Assembly (NCBI RefSeq): GCF_005144795.1
Contig: NZ_SWFJ01000002.1
Coordinates: 62,001 to 126,000 of the forward strand
From: Streptococcus mitis
GTDB lineage: Bacteria > Bacillota > Bacilli > Lactobacillales > Streptococcaceae
Direction: 5' to 3'
DNA: 64,000 nt
This document shows positions 43,955 to 56,898 of the stretch, piece by piece. Under the pieces are notes generated by a model. The model was not told where the DNA came from. It did not search any database and saw nothing but the letters and a program-made list of their open reading frames with translations. The translations under genes were made by a program, and so were the position numbers. The stretch's first letter is position 1; the number at the start of each line of letters is the position of its first letter.

Positions 43955-45724
43955 CTAAAAATTAAAGAATTCCATGGCCTGTTTGAAAAGCAAATCAGTA
44001 TACTCTGGGTTTTCTTGAGCAATAGTAACCTGATCTTGAATCATTTCCAAGTCATCTGTTATCATGCCATCAGCTCCCAAATGAACTGATTTATCAAAGG
44101 ACTCTGAACTATTGATGGTCCACACGTACAATTTCTGATCCGTATTCCAAAGCTTATTGACAAAATTTTCATCTAAAGTTGAATACTCCATGGTATAGCC
44201 TGTAGCCTTGGTTCTTGGAAAAATGCTATTATAAGGTAGGATGAAAAAGACTGGAATTTGAGTATCGTAGGCTAAAACCTGGTCAATCACATGGTAGTCC
44301 AAGGATTGCATTTGGTGACCATTCTGCTTAAGAACAGTTCCATATTTTTCCATAAAGCGTTTCATCATATCTGGGCTATCTTTTCGACTGGTTTTAATTT
44401 CAATGAGGAGTTTTTGATGCAATTCATTGGCTTTATTGAGATAGTCATCAAAACTGGACACCTTGCTATGATAACCATTTTCTGAAATATTGAGTTTGGT
44501 TAATTCTTCCAAAGTGAGATCCTGAGGATTGGCATTGACTCCTGTCAATTTCTTGATATTGGCATCATGCATCATGACAAACTGGCCATCTTTTGTTTCC
44601 TGAACATCCGTCTCAACAAAGTCTGGACCTAGTTGGGCTGTCCTTTCTAGAGATTGGACAGTATTTTGGACACCATTCTTATTAGATACTCCCCTGTGAG
44701 AAATGATTAAAGGTTTATGTGAAACTGGAGCTTCTAAATAAACATAACCCTCAAGAGCGAAAAAGATACAAGCACAGCCCATCACTCCCCATCTCATCCA
44801 GTGGTCTTTCTTTCTCCTTGGTGTGATTTCTAGTTCTTCTCCTGTTAAGAAGGAAACAAACTTAATGAGAAAGTAAGTCAAGGCCATATAGTGGAAATTC
44901 TTAATCAAGACAAAGTTGATAATTCCCATAACAAGAGATTCCTTATGGGTCAAACTATCCATCAGTGCCTGACTTGCCAAGATTGGAATCAATAAAAGAA
45001 TGAAAAATAAGTAGGTTTTGACGACAATCCAAAGCAAATTCCAAGTATAAAACCAGGAGTGCTTTCTTGTCTTCTCTAGACTGTATCTGACTGCCTCTTT
45101 GACTGTTTTCTTCTCAAATAAAAGCTGAGGTAGGGCAAACATGAAACGCACTGAAATATAAAATAGAAGTAAAGCTAGAATAGTAACCACTATACCTACT
45201 AGCCAATACTTGTCTTCCACATAATCAACGATAAAGTCTGGAATGACAATTTTATTTAGGTAGTAAATCTTTAAAATCTTTCGAATCAATGGAAAGAGCA
45301 TCATGACATAAAAGAAGATAAAGGCTATCTTTGCAAGCGTGACTTGCTTCATAAACAAGAAACTTTGGCGAAAGACCTTACGACTGTACTCCAGCAAGGT
45401 CCTTTTTTCATGGCATAATAAATGCCGAGCACCAATAAAGAGAAGTCCTATCTGGTAATAGGCGACCAATAAATTAACAATTACTAGAACAAATAAAGCA
45501 AGACTAATAAAGGGTGAACCCGTTATAATGGCAAAAATATTGTTGTAGGAAAGAAAGAGATAGCCTGTCTGACGGAGCAAAAGTCCAGCAATCCAAGAAT
45601 TTGATGGTAACCAGACAAACTCAATCATCATGAAAGTCAAGAAGAAAAGAAAGAGTATTTTATCTAGATTAAAGTATATCTGCTTAAAACCTAGATTTTT
45701 AGGTTTTTCAGGTTTCATAGGCAC
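43955..45724 (-). CDS. Membrane glycerophosphodiester phosphodiesterase
   Basis: 589 residues in two parts. An N-terminal half has about eight membrane helices (GDPD membrane domain), and from about residue 330 comes a GDPD catalytic domain with SHRGVSNKNGVQNT, VETDVQETKDG and MMHDANIKKLTG (catalytic His pair and metal ligands). It probably hydrolyses glycerophosphodiesters at the outer membrane face, releasing glycerol-3-phosphate from lipids or teichoic acids. Ends near ybaB; it starts 2 nt after the exonuclease stop. Confidence 0.92.
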   Translation of the reverse strand: MPMKPEKPKNLGFKQIYFNLDKILFLFFLTFMMIEFVWLPSNSWIAGLLLRQTGYLFLSYNNIFAIITGSPFISLALFVLVIVNLLVAYYQIGLLFIGARHLLCHEKRTLLEYSRKVFRQSFLFMKQVTLAKIAFIFFYVMMLFPLIRKILKIYYLNKIVIPDFIVDYVEDKYWLVGIVVTILALLLFYISVRFMFALPQLLFEKKTVKEAVRYSLEKTRKHSWFYTWNLLWIVVKTYLFFILLLIPILASQALMDSLTHKESLVMGIINFVLIKNFHYMALTYFLIKFVSFLTGEELEITPRRKKDHWMRWGVMGCACIFFALEGYVYLEAPVSHKPLIISHRGVSNKNGVQNTVQSLERTAQLGPDFVETDVQETKDGQFVMMHDANIKKLTGVNANPQDLTLEELTKLNISENGYHSKVSSFDDYLNKANELHQKLLIEIKTSRKDSPDMMKRFMEKYGTVLKQNGHQMQSLDYHVIDQVLAYDTQIPVFFILPYNSIFPRTKATGYTMEYSTLDENFVNKLWNTDQKLYVWTINSSESFDKSVHLGADGMITDDLEMIQDQVTIAQENPEYTDLLFKQAMEFFNF

Positions 45725-45726
45725 TC

Positions 45727-46317
45727 CTAGTCAAATAATTGAGACAAGTCCAAGCCTCCAAAAGGATTATTCGAGAGGTTACTTTCTGCCCCTAACAACT
45801 CTCTAGCTTGATCCGACTCTAGAAAGGACTCGTAAACACGCGCCGTCATACGAGCATCCTCTAAGCTATTATGAGACTGACCTTGAAATCCAAGAAATGA
45901 GGCAACAGTTTGCAATTTGAGATTGGCAATACCATGTAAATCCGAACTCCGACGTTCAAAAGCTTCATCATATAAATCTACCTTGTACTGCTGACTGTAG
46001 TCTAAACCATGCTCTGCGAGAATAGGCAAATCACTTTTAGCAGCATTGTAGCCTACCATGGGTAAAGAACCCACAAAATTTTGGAAATCTTTTATAACTT
46101 TCTCCACTGGAGGAGCATCTTTTAAGGTCTCAGCTGTAATCCCAGTCAAACCATTGATAAAACTTTTTAAAGGTACATTGGTATGAACATAGGAATCATA
46201 GGTATCGATTTCCTGACCATCTCTAAAACGCACTGCCGATACTTGAATCAGGTGTGTTTGCCCTTCATGCTGATTAAATTCTAAATCGAAAGCAATGTAA
46301 TCTTCTAATCGTTCCAT
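45727..46317 (-). CDS. DnaQ-family (DEDDh) 3'-5' exonuclease
   Basis: 196 residues. Exo motifs are visible: AFDLEFNQ (D and E), VGYNAAKSDLPIL, and HNSLEDARMTARV with the HxxxxD motif. It is similar to the proofreading domain of DNA polymerase III epsilon; the substrate (DNA or RNA) is unknown. Co-directional with the phosphodiesterase. Confidence 0.9.
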   Translation of the reverse strand: MERLEDYIAFDLEFNQHEGQTHLIQVSAVRFRDGQEIDTYDSYVHTNVPLKSFINGLTGITAETLKDAPPVEKVIKDFQNFVGSLPMVGYNAAKSDLPILAEHGLDYSQQYKVDLYDEAFERRSSDLHGIANLKLQTVASFLGFQGQSHNSLEDARMTARVYESFLESDQARELLGAESNLSNNPFGGLDLSQLFD

Positions 46318-46415
46318 TCTATACTTCTCCCATACGGTTATTTTACTTGAGCAACTATACTATTTAGAAATAAAAGAAGCCATCAGGTTAGCATGTAACC
46401 TAAACAGCTCCTTGA

Positions 46416-46907
46416 TTATCCTCCAAATAAACGAGCAAAAAAGCCTTTCTTAGTGGATTGGACTTCTTCTTTTGCTTGGTCTAGCTCTAGCTTAAGATTT
46501 TCTTGATCCTTCATGGCTTGAAGGGTCAATTGTTGCTGCTGATCGAGTTGTTTGTCTTTCTCAGCAATCTGACGGTCTTTGATACGCATCTGCTCGTCTT
46601 TTTCTGATAACTGACGATCCTTGGCTTTTAATTGTTCATAAAGACGGAGAATTTCTGCATTCTTCTCATCAACTAGAATCTCCATCAGTTCACGTTGCTT
46701 GACATCTTCACTGACAGGCTCATCTTCAAAAATCGTTTTTTTATAGATTTCTTCTAGCTTAATCAAGCCACTTCTGGTAACGACTGTTACCCCTTTGTCA
46801 TTTTTATCTGTGTCTTCTTCTGGTAATTCTTTGACACGATTATTGATTGCTTGACGAGATAATCCTAAAACCTCTGCAATCTCACTGACGGTCATTTCAA
46901 TACTCAT
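46416..46907 (-). CDS. rocS: RocS-like chromosome segregation regulator
   Basis: 163 residues. N-terminal helix-turn-helix (VSEIAEVLGLSRQAINNRV), a long coiled coil with repeated KDRQ/EKDEQ heptads (about 80-145), and a C-terminal amphipathic tail KKGFFARLFGG. This matches pneumococcal RocS, which binds DNA and the membrane and links capsule synthesis with chromosome segregation. Annotated elsewhere as DUF536. Identification from layout and memory. Confidence 0.8.
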   Translation of the reverse strand: MSIEMTVSEIAEVLGLSRQAINNRVKELPEEDTDKNDKGVTVVTRSGLIKLEEIYKKTIFEDEPVSEDVKQRELMEILVDEKNAEILRLYEQLKAKDRQLSEKDEQMRIKDRQIAEKDKQLDQQQQLTLQAMKDQENLKLELDQAKEEVQSTKKGFFARLFGG

Positions 46908-46983
46908 AATATCCTCTGAAACGTTTTCTAGCTTTTCTTTACTTAAATCTTATCATAAGCTAGATAAACTGTCAAATTTCCGC

Positions 46984-47676
46984 TTAATCTAAAGCCTTCA
47001 AAAAGGCTAACAAGACTTGGGCAGAGCGTCGTCCAGCTTCGATAATAAACTCATCAAAAGAGATGTTTGCTTCATGGTTGGCATTGTCACTCATAGCTCG
47101 AATAACTAAAACTGGAAGATTAAGGGCATGCGTCGCCTGAGCAATAGCTGCACCCTCCATCTCAACAGCTAAAACTTCTGGGAAATGGGACTTAATCGCT
47201 TCTATCTTATCATTTCCTGCAACAAAACTATCTCCTGTAGCAATCAAACCAAGATGCCAATTTTGATCCAATTGAGATAAACTCTCTTGGATTTTGGCGA
47301 CAAAGGTTTTATCTGATTCAAAATAAAGCGGTTGTTGCGCCATTTGTCCATAAGCATAGCCAAAAGCTGTGACATCCACATCATGATAGGTTAATTTATC
47401 AGCAATCACAACATCCCCAACAGCAATACCTTCTGCTACTGCCCCGGCTGAACCCGTATTAATCAAAGCATCCACTTGGAAATGATCAGCCAAAATCGCC
47501 ACACTCATAGCAGACATGACCTTACCAATTCCACTTTCTACAAGAACGACCTCATGCGAGGCAAGGTTTCCTGTATAATAGGTATTGCCTAAAACAACTT
47601 GCTCCTGGGCATTGTCTAAATGCTGGACCAGATACGCCAGTTCTTCTGGCATAGCCGCAATAATTCCTATTTTCAT
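46984..47676 (-). CDS. mtnN: MTA/SAH nucleosidase
   Basis: 230 residues. It cleaves methylthioadenosine and S-adenosylhomocysteine, removing inhibitory by-products and feeding LuxS. Family features are IGIIAAMPEELAYL, NTGSAGAVA and AVEMEGAAIAQ (catalytic Glu and substrate binding) and IRAMSDNA with the catalytic Asp. Co-directional with macP. Confidence 0.97.
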   Translation of the reverse strand: MKIGIIAAMPEELAYLVQHLDNAQEQVVLGNTYYTGNLASHEVVLVESGIGKVMSAMSVAILADHFQVDALINTGSAGAVAEGIAVGDVVIADKLTYHDVDVTAFGYAYGQMAQQPLYFESDKTFVAKIQESLSQLDQNWHLGLIATGDSFVAGNDKIEAIKSHFPEVLAVEMEGAAIAQATHALNLPVLVIRAMSDNANHEANISFDEFIIEAGRRSAQVLLAFLKALD

Positions 47677-47692
47677 TTCAATTCCTTTTCTA

Positions 47693-48004
47693 TTACAAAA
47701 GTTTCATTGCTAAGACAAGCAAAATCAAGAGAAAGATGACTGCAAATAAAATCTTATTTAACTTAGAATTGAAGATATTTCTCTTGGTATTTTCAATGCG
47801 ACGGCTTTTATGAATAGACGGTTCGACCTGAATCTTCAAAGTTTCCTGGCTAAAACCATGATCCTTAGGATTGGCATAACCAAAACGGGAAGAAGAGGTT
47901 GGTAAAATCTTAGTCTCCTCATCATCTAGCAAAGGAGGACCTGAAATTTTTTCGCCTCTATTAGCTCTTTCGATTATTTCATCCGTTAATAAAGGTTTAC
48001 CCAT
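47693..48004 (-). CDS. macP: MacP, activator of PBP2a
   Basis: 103 residues with a soluble N-terminus and one C-terminal membrane helix ([16 protein letters not shown]). It matches pneumococcal MacP, a cofactor of the class A penicillin-binding protein PBP2a and a substrate of the kinase StkP. A Thr in DDEETKIL (about residue 31) lies where the known phosphorylation site is. Between the nudix gene and mtnN. Confidence 0.85.
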   Translation of the reverse strand: MGKPLLTDEIIERANRGEKISGPPLLDDEETKILPTSSSRFGYANPKDHGFSQETLKIQVEPSIHKSRRIENTKRNIFNSKLNKILFAVIFLLILLVLAMKLL

Positions 48005-48015
48005 ACTGACCTCCT

Positions 48016-48561
48016 CTATTTTTTGTGCAATTCCCAGTATTGAACAGCCATAATTGTCTTGGCATCACAGATATGACCTAATTTGATTAATTCCTTAGCT
48101 TCTTCTAAACTAACTTCAAGGACTTCCAAGGTTTCATCCTCATCCTGCGAACGCGGATTTTCCACCTTTGTCAAATCGCTTGCTAGGTATAGTTTTAACT
48201 TTTCATTACAAAAGCCAATGGCTGAGTAAAAATCGTACAAGAGTTCTAATTTCCCTGTATAGGCTGTTTCTTCCTCTAATTCACGCAGGGCTGCTGCGAC
48301 AGGGTCTGTATTTTCTCCTACTTCCAGTTTTCCAGCTGGAATTTCGTAAGAGACAGCCTCGATGGCTTTGCGGTACTGCTTGACCAAGATGAGTTTTTGT
48401 TCATCCGTTACGGCTAAAACACAAACAGCCCCATTGTGGAAAATCAAATCCCGTTGGGCAGTTCCTTTACCTTCTGGTAATTCAACCTGATCTTGGACCA
48501 GTTTAAATATTGGTCCTTGATAGATTTCTTTTCTGCTAAGTGTTTTTTCTTCAAATTCCAT
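48016..48561 (-). CDS. Nudix hydrolase, ADP-ribose pyrophosphatase type
   Basis: 181 residues. The nudix box is GKLEVGEN, then about eight residues, then LRELEEETA, with two more spacer residues than the classic pattern and Ala in place of Gly after EExx. Family members cleave ADP-ribose to AMP and ribose-5-phosphate. 9 nt after glmU. Confidence 0.9.
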   Translation of the reverse strand: MEFEEKTLSRKEIYQGPIFKLVQDQVELPEGKGTAQRDLIFHNGAVCVLAVTDEQKLILVKQYRKAIEAVSYEIPAGKLEVGENTDPVAAALRELEEETAYTGKLELLYDFYSAIGFCNEKLKLYLASDLTKVENPRSQDEDETLEVLEVSLEEAKELIKLGHICDAKTIMAVQYWELHKK

Positions 48562-48570
48562 GATAGGCTC

Positions 48571-50905
<2,335 letters not shown>

Positions 50906-50999
50906 AAGCATTTGTTTATCATTTGCTTTTTCTTTTTGTGTTTGATTGTGATACAATATAGTAAGGATTTTTTGAAATAGAAATAGTTGGAGGAAAAAT

Positions 51000-51842
51000 A
51001 TGCTTTCATGGTTAGCACGTGTTATTAAAGGGATTGTCATTGCTCTTGGATTTATCTTACCGGGAATTTCCGGAGGGGTTCTAGCAGCAATCTTAGGAAT
51101 CTATGAACGAATGATTGGATTTCTGGCCCATCCCTTTAAAGACTTTAAAGAAAATGTTTTGTATTTTATACCAGTTGCCATTGGTATGCTTCTGGGAATC
51201 GGCTTATTTTCTTACCCGATTGAATACCTGCTTGAAAATTATCAGGTCTTTGTCTTATGGAGCTTTGCGGGCGCAATCATTGGTACAGTTCCTAGCCTCC
51301 TCAAGGAATCAACTCGAGAATCTGAACGAGACAAGATTGATTTGGCTTGGTTCTGGACAACCTTTATCATTTCTGGATTAGGACTCTATGCCTTAAATTT
51401 TGTCGTTGGAACCTTAAATGCCAGCTTTCTTAATTTCGTCCTAGCTGGTGCACTGCTGGCTCTTGGCGTATTGGTGCCTGGCCTCAGTCCATCAAACCTA
51501 CTTTTGATTTTGGGCCTCTATGCTCCTATGTTGACTGGTTTTAAAACCTTTGACCTCTTGGGAACATTTTTCCCAATTGGAATCGGTGCAGGTGCAACTC
51601 TCATCATTTTTTCAAAATTGATGGATTATGCCCTAAACAACTACCACTCACGCGTCTATCATTTCATCATCGGTATCGTCCTATCAAGTACCCTTTTGAT
51701 TTTGATTCCAAATGCAGGAAACGCTGAGAGTATCCAATACACAGGCCTTTCTCCTGTCGGATATGTCATCATCGCCTTCTTCTTTGCACTGGGAATCTGG
51801 CTTGGTATTTGGATGAGCCAATTGGAGGATAAGTATAAATAA
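51000..51842 (+). CDS. DUF368 polyprenyl-phosphate transporter (PopT family)
   Basis: 280 residues with about eight membrane helices and the DUF368 signature FILPGISGGVLAAILGIYE, repeated in weaker form as VLVPGLSPSNLLLILGLY. DUF368 proteins were shown to recycle undecaprenyl phosphate across the membrane for cell wall synthesis. GGAGG precedes ATG 51000. Its stop overlaps the next start by 1 nt. Confidence 0.9.
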   Translation: MLSWLARVIKGIVIALGFILPGISGGVLAAILGIYERMIGFLAHPFKDFKENVLYFIPVAIGMLLGIGLFSYPIEYLLENYQVFVLWSFAGAIIGTVPSLLKESTRESERDKIDLAWFWTTFIISGLGLYALNFVVGTLNASFLNFVLAGALLALGVLVPGLSPSNLLLILGLYAPMLTGFKTFDLLGTFFPIGIGAGATLIIFSKLMDYALNNYHSRVYHFIIGIVLSSTLLILIPNAGNAESIQYTGLSPVGYVIIAFFFALGIWLGIWMSQLEDKYK

Positions 51843-52327
51843 TGGCAAAAAAAGTTAAAATCAAAAAAACATTGGTGGAACAAATCCTGTCTAAAGCAGG
51901 TATCCCACATCAGGGGATTCAAATCAATGCCCTGGAAGGAGAGCTTCCTCAAGGTTATGAACGAGATCAGATTTTCAAAACCTTGGCTCTTTTGGGAGAT
52001 AAAACAGGACCGATTATCGGAATTGTCCCTATCACTCAACACTTGTCGGAAAAGAAACTAGCCAAAATTTCTGGCAATAAAAAAGTGAGCATGATTCCAC
52101 AAAAGGACTTGGAAAAAACAACAGGTTATATTCATGGAGCCAATAATCCTGTTGGAATTCGTCAGAAACACAATTACCCCATTTTTATCGATAAGCTTGC
52201 TCTAGAATTGGATCAAATGATTGTCTCTGCAGGCGAAGTTGGTCACAGCATTATCGTCGCACCACAAGACTTGGCTAGCTTTGTAAAAGCTGACTTTGCA
52301 GATATCTTGGAGGGTAGCCAAGAATGA
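51842..52327 (+). CDS. ybaK: Cys-tRNA(Pro)/Cys-tRNA(Cys) deacylase YbaK
   Basis: 161 residues of the YbaK/EbsC family, recognisable by KKTLVEQILSKAGI, a conserved lysine before the ISGNKKVSM stretch, and GYIHGANNPVGIRQK. It removes Cys mischarged onto tRNA(Pro). Overlaps its neighbours by 1 and 4 nt, so it forms an operon with DUF368 and the phosphatase. Confidence 0.93.
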   Translation: MAKKVKIKKTLVEQILSKAGIPHQGIQINALEGELPQGYERDQIFKTLALLGDKTGPIIGIVPITQHLSEKKLAKISGNKKVSMIPQKDLEKTTGYIHGANNPVGIRQKHNYPIFIDKLALELDQMIVSAGEVGHSIIVAPQDLASFVKADFADILEGSQE

Positions 52328-52941
52328 AACTCTACTTTGTCCGCCACGGTCGTACCCTCTGGAACCAAGAAGGTCGCTTTCAAGGTGCTAGTGGAGATTC
52401 TCCCCTTCTTCCTGAATCCATTGAAACCCTAAAACAACTAGGCCAGTATCTCAAGGATGTTTCTTTCGATCAGATTTATTCAAGTGATTTACCTCGAGCG
52501 GTCAAATCTGCTGAAATTATCCAAAGTCAACTCCAGACCCTCTGTCCTTTAGAAAGTGTTCCTAATCTCCGTGAATGGCAGCTGGGGAAGTTGGAAGGTT
52601 TGAAAATCGCAACCTTGGAAGCTATTTACCCGCAACAAATCAAAGCTTTCCGATCTAATCTTGCCAAGTTTGACACTCAAATGTTTGGAGCCGAATCCCT
52701 CTATAGCACCACACAACGGACCATCCAATTTATCAAATCACTCAAAGATAGTCCTGCTGAGCGTATTCTAATTGTCGGTCACGGTGCTAATCTTACTGCC
52801 AGTCTTCGTACTCTTCTAGGATATAAAGAACCACTTCTTCGTAAAGATGGCGGTCTAGCAAATGCCAGCCTGACCATTCTAGAAACCCATGACTTTGAAA
52901 CATTTACTCTCAATACTTGGAATGATACTTCCTATCAATAA
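52324..52941 (+). CDS. Histidine phosphatase family protein (phosphoglycerate mutase-like)
   Basis: 205 residues. FVRHGRTLWN carries the phosphorylated His; IYSSDLPRAVKSAEI and VGHGANLTASLR complete the active site. Substrate unknown; glycolytic mutase is unlikely because the family is broad. ATGA overlap with ybaK. Confidence 0.92.
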   Translation: MKLYFVRHGRTLWNQEGRFQGASGDSPLLPESIETLKQLGQYLKDVSFDQIYSSDLPRAVKSAEIIQSQLQTLCPLESVPNLREWQLGKLEGLKIATLEAIYPQQIKAFRSNLAKFDTQMFGAESLYSTTQRTIQFIKSLKDSPAERILIVGHGANLTASLRTLLGYKEPLLRKDGGLANASLTILETHDFETFTLNTWNDTSYQ

Positions 52942-52942
52942 C

Positions 52943-52973
52943 AGAACTTGATTTTAGCGTCAAGTTCTTTTTA
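52943..52973 (+). terminator. Terminator of the DUF368-ybaK-phosphatase operon
   Basis: AGAACTTG / CAAGTTCT stem followed by TTTTT. Confidence 0.85.
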
Positions 52974-53069
52974 GTTTTGAAAGATTATCCGTGAATTTCT
53001 TGCTTATTTATGATAAAATGGGAGTATCGCAAAAAATGACTCATCGTATTCAATTTTGAGTAAAACTAG

Positions 53070-54569
<1,500 letters not shown>

Positions 54570-54575
54570 GCTCTT

Positions 54576-54604
54576 ATCCTCTGCTACTTGCCAGAGGATT
54601 TTTT
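54576..54604 (+). terminator. lysS terminator
   Basis: ATCCTCTG / CAGAGGAT stem followed by a T run, between convergent lysS and the ABC transporter genes. Confidence 0.85.
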
Positions 54605-54630
54605 GATGCAAAAAGAGACTGAGGAAACAC

Positions 54631-55470
54631 TCAATCTCTACTTTTCACTTCTTTTGTTGCCACATCTTCTCCAAACCATTTTTGGCTGATTTCCTGGAAC
54701 TTTCCTTCTTGGTATAGTTCGATTAAGGCCTGGTTTAATGCTGTTAATATTCTTTTATCAGCTGGCCTAACTCCGACTGCAAAGGATTCACTTTCAAATC
54801 CTGCTGAAAAGACATTGTAGTCATTTAATATTCCTTCAGACTGAAGATAGTAATTAGCATACACTCGGTCAATCAACAAGGCATCAATACGGTCATTCTT
54901 CAAATCAATCAAGGCTTCATTGAAACTCTGGTATTGATTTGCCTTCTGGTCTTTGACACGATTTTTCAGTAAATCTGACTGGGCTTCAAAGTCTAAATAA
55001 CCAGAGGAACCGGCTTGGGCTCCCAAGGTCTTATCCTTCATATCCTCTACTGAATGAATATGCTGGCTTTTCTTCGCAACCAGAACCTGCTGATTTTCCA
55101 TATATGGAATGCTAAAGGCAACCTTCTCTCGGCGTTCATCAGTGGCAGAATAGCCATTCCAGATGGCATCTATGGTTCCGTTTTGCAGTTCTGTCTCCTT
55201 CATATCCCAGTCGATTGGTTGAAATTGAACCTTAAAACCTAATTTTTCAGAGACAGCTTGTGCTAAGTCAATATCAAAGCCTGTATATTGGCCATTCTTT
55301 TCTTCAAAACCCATGGGTACAAAGGTATTATCAAAACCAATGGTTATACTCCCCTGCTCTTGATATTTATCCCAGTTATCCTGCTTTGGATCACTAGCCT
55401 TTTGAGTACAAGCTGTTAAAAAAAGAGTCAGGAGAGAAACCAATACTAAAGCAATTTTCTTATTAGTCAT
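54631..55470 (-). CDS. Amino-acid ABC transporter substrate-binding lipoprotein
   Basis: 279 residues from ATG 55470, which has AGGAGG upstream; the in-frame GTG two codons earlier overlaps that site. Lipobox LTAC. A family 3 solute-binding fold is indicated by GFDNTFVPMGFEEKNGQYTGFDIDLAQ. Polar amino acid ligand, possibly cystine or glutamine; the specificity is not readable. Last gene of the permease-ATPase-binding protein operon. Confidence 0.92.
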   Translation of the reverse strand: MTNKKIALVLVSLLTLFLTACTQKASDPKQDNWDKYQEQGSITIGFDNTFVPMGFEEKNGQYTGFDIDLAQAVSEKLGFKVQFQPIDWDMKETELQNGTIDAIWNGYSATDERREKVAFSIPYMENQQVLVAKKSQHIHSVEDMKDKTLGAQAGSSGYLDFEAQSDLLKNRVKDQKANQYQSFNEALIDLKNDRIDALLIDRVYANYYLQSEGILNDYNVFSAGFESESFAVGVRPADKRILTALNQALIELYQEGKFQEISQKWFGEDVATKEVKSRD

Positions 55471-55479
55471 CGGCACCTC

Positions 55480-56109
55480 CTACTTGGGCTCAACCTTGAG
55501 AATCTGATCTGCGATGTTTTCAGCGAATTGTAAATCATGGGTAACGACAATCTGCGTCATTCCAAGTTCTCTATTTTGCAAGATCAGTTTTTCCACTTCC
55601 AAGCGCAATTCTGGATCCAGAGCAGAAGTCGGCTCATCATAACCTATGATTTCTGGGTCAATCATCATAGCACGCGCCAAGGCCACCCGTTGCTTTTGCC
55701 CACCAGATAATGAGAATGGATAGGCGTCTGCGTGCCCTGCCAGTCCCAACTGTTCTAGGAGCCCACACGCCTTCTTCTCAGCCTCTTCCTGCTTCATTCC
55801 CATGGTTTTTACGGGCGATAAGGTCAAATTTTCTAGAACTGATAAATGAGGAAAAAGTTGAAAATCTTGGAATACAAATCCCAGTAGATTTCGTTTCTCC
55901 AATTCATCCAGTTCTAAAGATTCTCCATTATAAAAGATTTGCCCTGAATCAATGGTTTCCAGACCTGCAAGCATACGTAAGAGAGTTGTCTTACCTCCAC
56001 CAGAAGGTCCTACGATAGCCAAGATTTGCTTTTCAGGAATTTTTAGACTGAAATTAGATAAAATTTGCTTTTCACCAAAGCCCTTATTGATATTTCGTAA
56101 TTCTAACAT
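55480..56109 (-). CDS. Amino-acid ABC transporter ATPase
   Basis: 209 residues, short GlnQ type. Walker A GPSGGGKTT, signature LSGGQKQRVALARAM, Walker B IIGYDEPTSALDP and the switch His in VVTHDL are all present. Between permease and binding protein. Confidence 0.96.
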   Translation of the reverse strand: MLELRNINKGFGEKQILSNFSLKIPEKQILAIVGPSGGGKTTLLRMLAGLETIDSGQIFYNGESLELDELEKRNLLGFVFQDFQLFPHLSVLENLTLSPVKTMGMKQEEAEKKACGLLEQLGLAGHADAYPFSLSGGQKQRVALARAMMIDPEIIGYDEPTSALDPELRLEVEKLILQNRELGMTQIVVTHDLQFAENIADQILKVEPK

Positions 56110-56118
56110 AGCAGCCTC

Positions 56119-56760
56119 CTATCTATAGTAACTGTACTTCTTCTCAACTTTTTTGGCAAGGATGGTCACAATACCAATCAAAATCAAGTAAATGGCTCCT
56201 GCCAAGAACATAGGAACTAGGCTAGCATCACGGTTTGCAGCTGTTCGACTAGCCAAGATAAGATCTGAAATTCCTAGAGCATAGACCAAAGAAGTATCCT
56301 TGACCAAACTCATGACTTCGTTAAATACGCTAGGAAGAACAATCTTGGTCACCTGAGGCAAGATAATATAGCGTACTGTGGCAAAAGTACTGAACTTCAA
56401 GACCTTAGCAGCCTCATATTGACCTTTAGGAATGGTATCAATTCCCCCACGAAAGATTTCAGCAAAGTAAGCTGCATAATTGAGAACAAAGGCAATGATG
56501 GCAGCAGGAAGACGATCCAAACGAATCCCAATACTTGGGAGCACATAATAGATAAAGATTAACTGCAAGAGCAAGGGTGTGCCCCGCATGATCCAAATAT
56601 AAATGTTAATCAGATGATGGAGGAGCTTCCAATGGACTTGCAAGGCAAAGGCAATCAAAACGCCCAAGGGAATAGAAAAAATCAAGACCAGTGCAAAAAC
56701 CTGCAAAGTCATGCTTGCACCGCTCAATAAACTCGGTAATATCTCAAACAAATAAGACAT
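56119..56760 (-). CDS. Amino-acid ABC transporter permease
   Basis: 213 residues from ATG 56760 (GGAGGTG upstream). About five membrane helices and the EAA-type loop EAAKVLKFSTFATVRYIILPQ, His/Glu/Gln family. First gene of this operon. Confidence 0.95.
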   Translation of the reverse strand: MSYLFEILPSLLSGASMTLQVFALVLIFSIPLGVLIAFALQVHWKLLHHLINIYIWIMRGTPLLLQLIFIYYVLPSIGIRLDRLPAAIIAFVLNYAAYFAEIFRGGIDTIPKGQYEAAKVLKFSTFATVRYIILPQVTKIVLPSVFNEVMSLVKDTSLVYALGISDLILASRTAANRDASLVPMFLAGAIYLILIGIVTILAKKVEKKYSYYR

Positions 56761-56853
56761 ACTGCACCTCCTAAAAATAATTGTTCCTATTATAGCATAC
56801 ATAAACTAAATTACAACTATTTTTATAAGAAAATTACAACGTTAACAAAAATA

Positions 56854-56890
56854 AAAACTATATCTATCAAAAATGATAAGACATAGTTTT
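56854..56890 (-). terminator. Terminator after the TPR gene
   Basis: Arms AAAACTATATCTATC and GATAAGACATAGTTTT around AAAAAT, directly downstream of the minus-strand TPR gene. Confidence 0.7.
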
Positions 56891-56898
56891 AAAACATT

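Noticed and set aside
45727..46317. DnaQ-like exonuclease as a SAM-AMP-degrading NrnE partner of the CorA-like effector
   Set aside because: It is in a housekeeping neighbourhood beyond ybaB and looks like a core streptococcal exonuclease; nothing ties it to the cas island.
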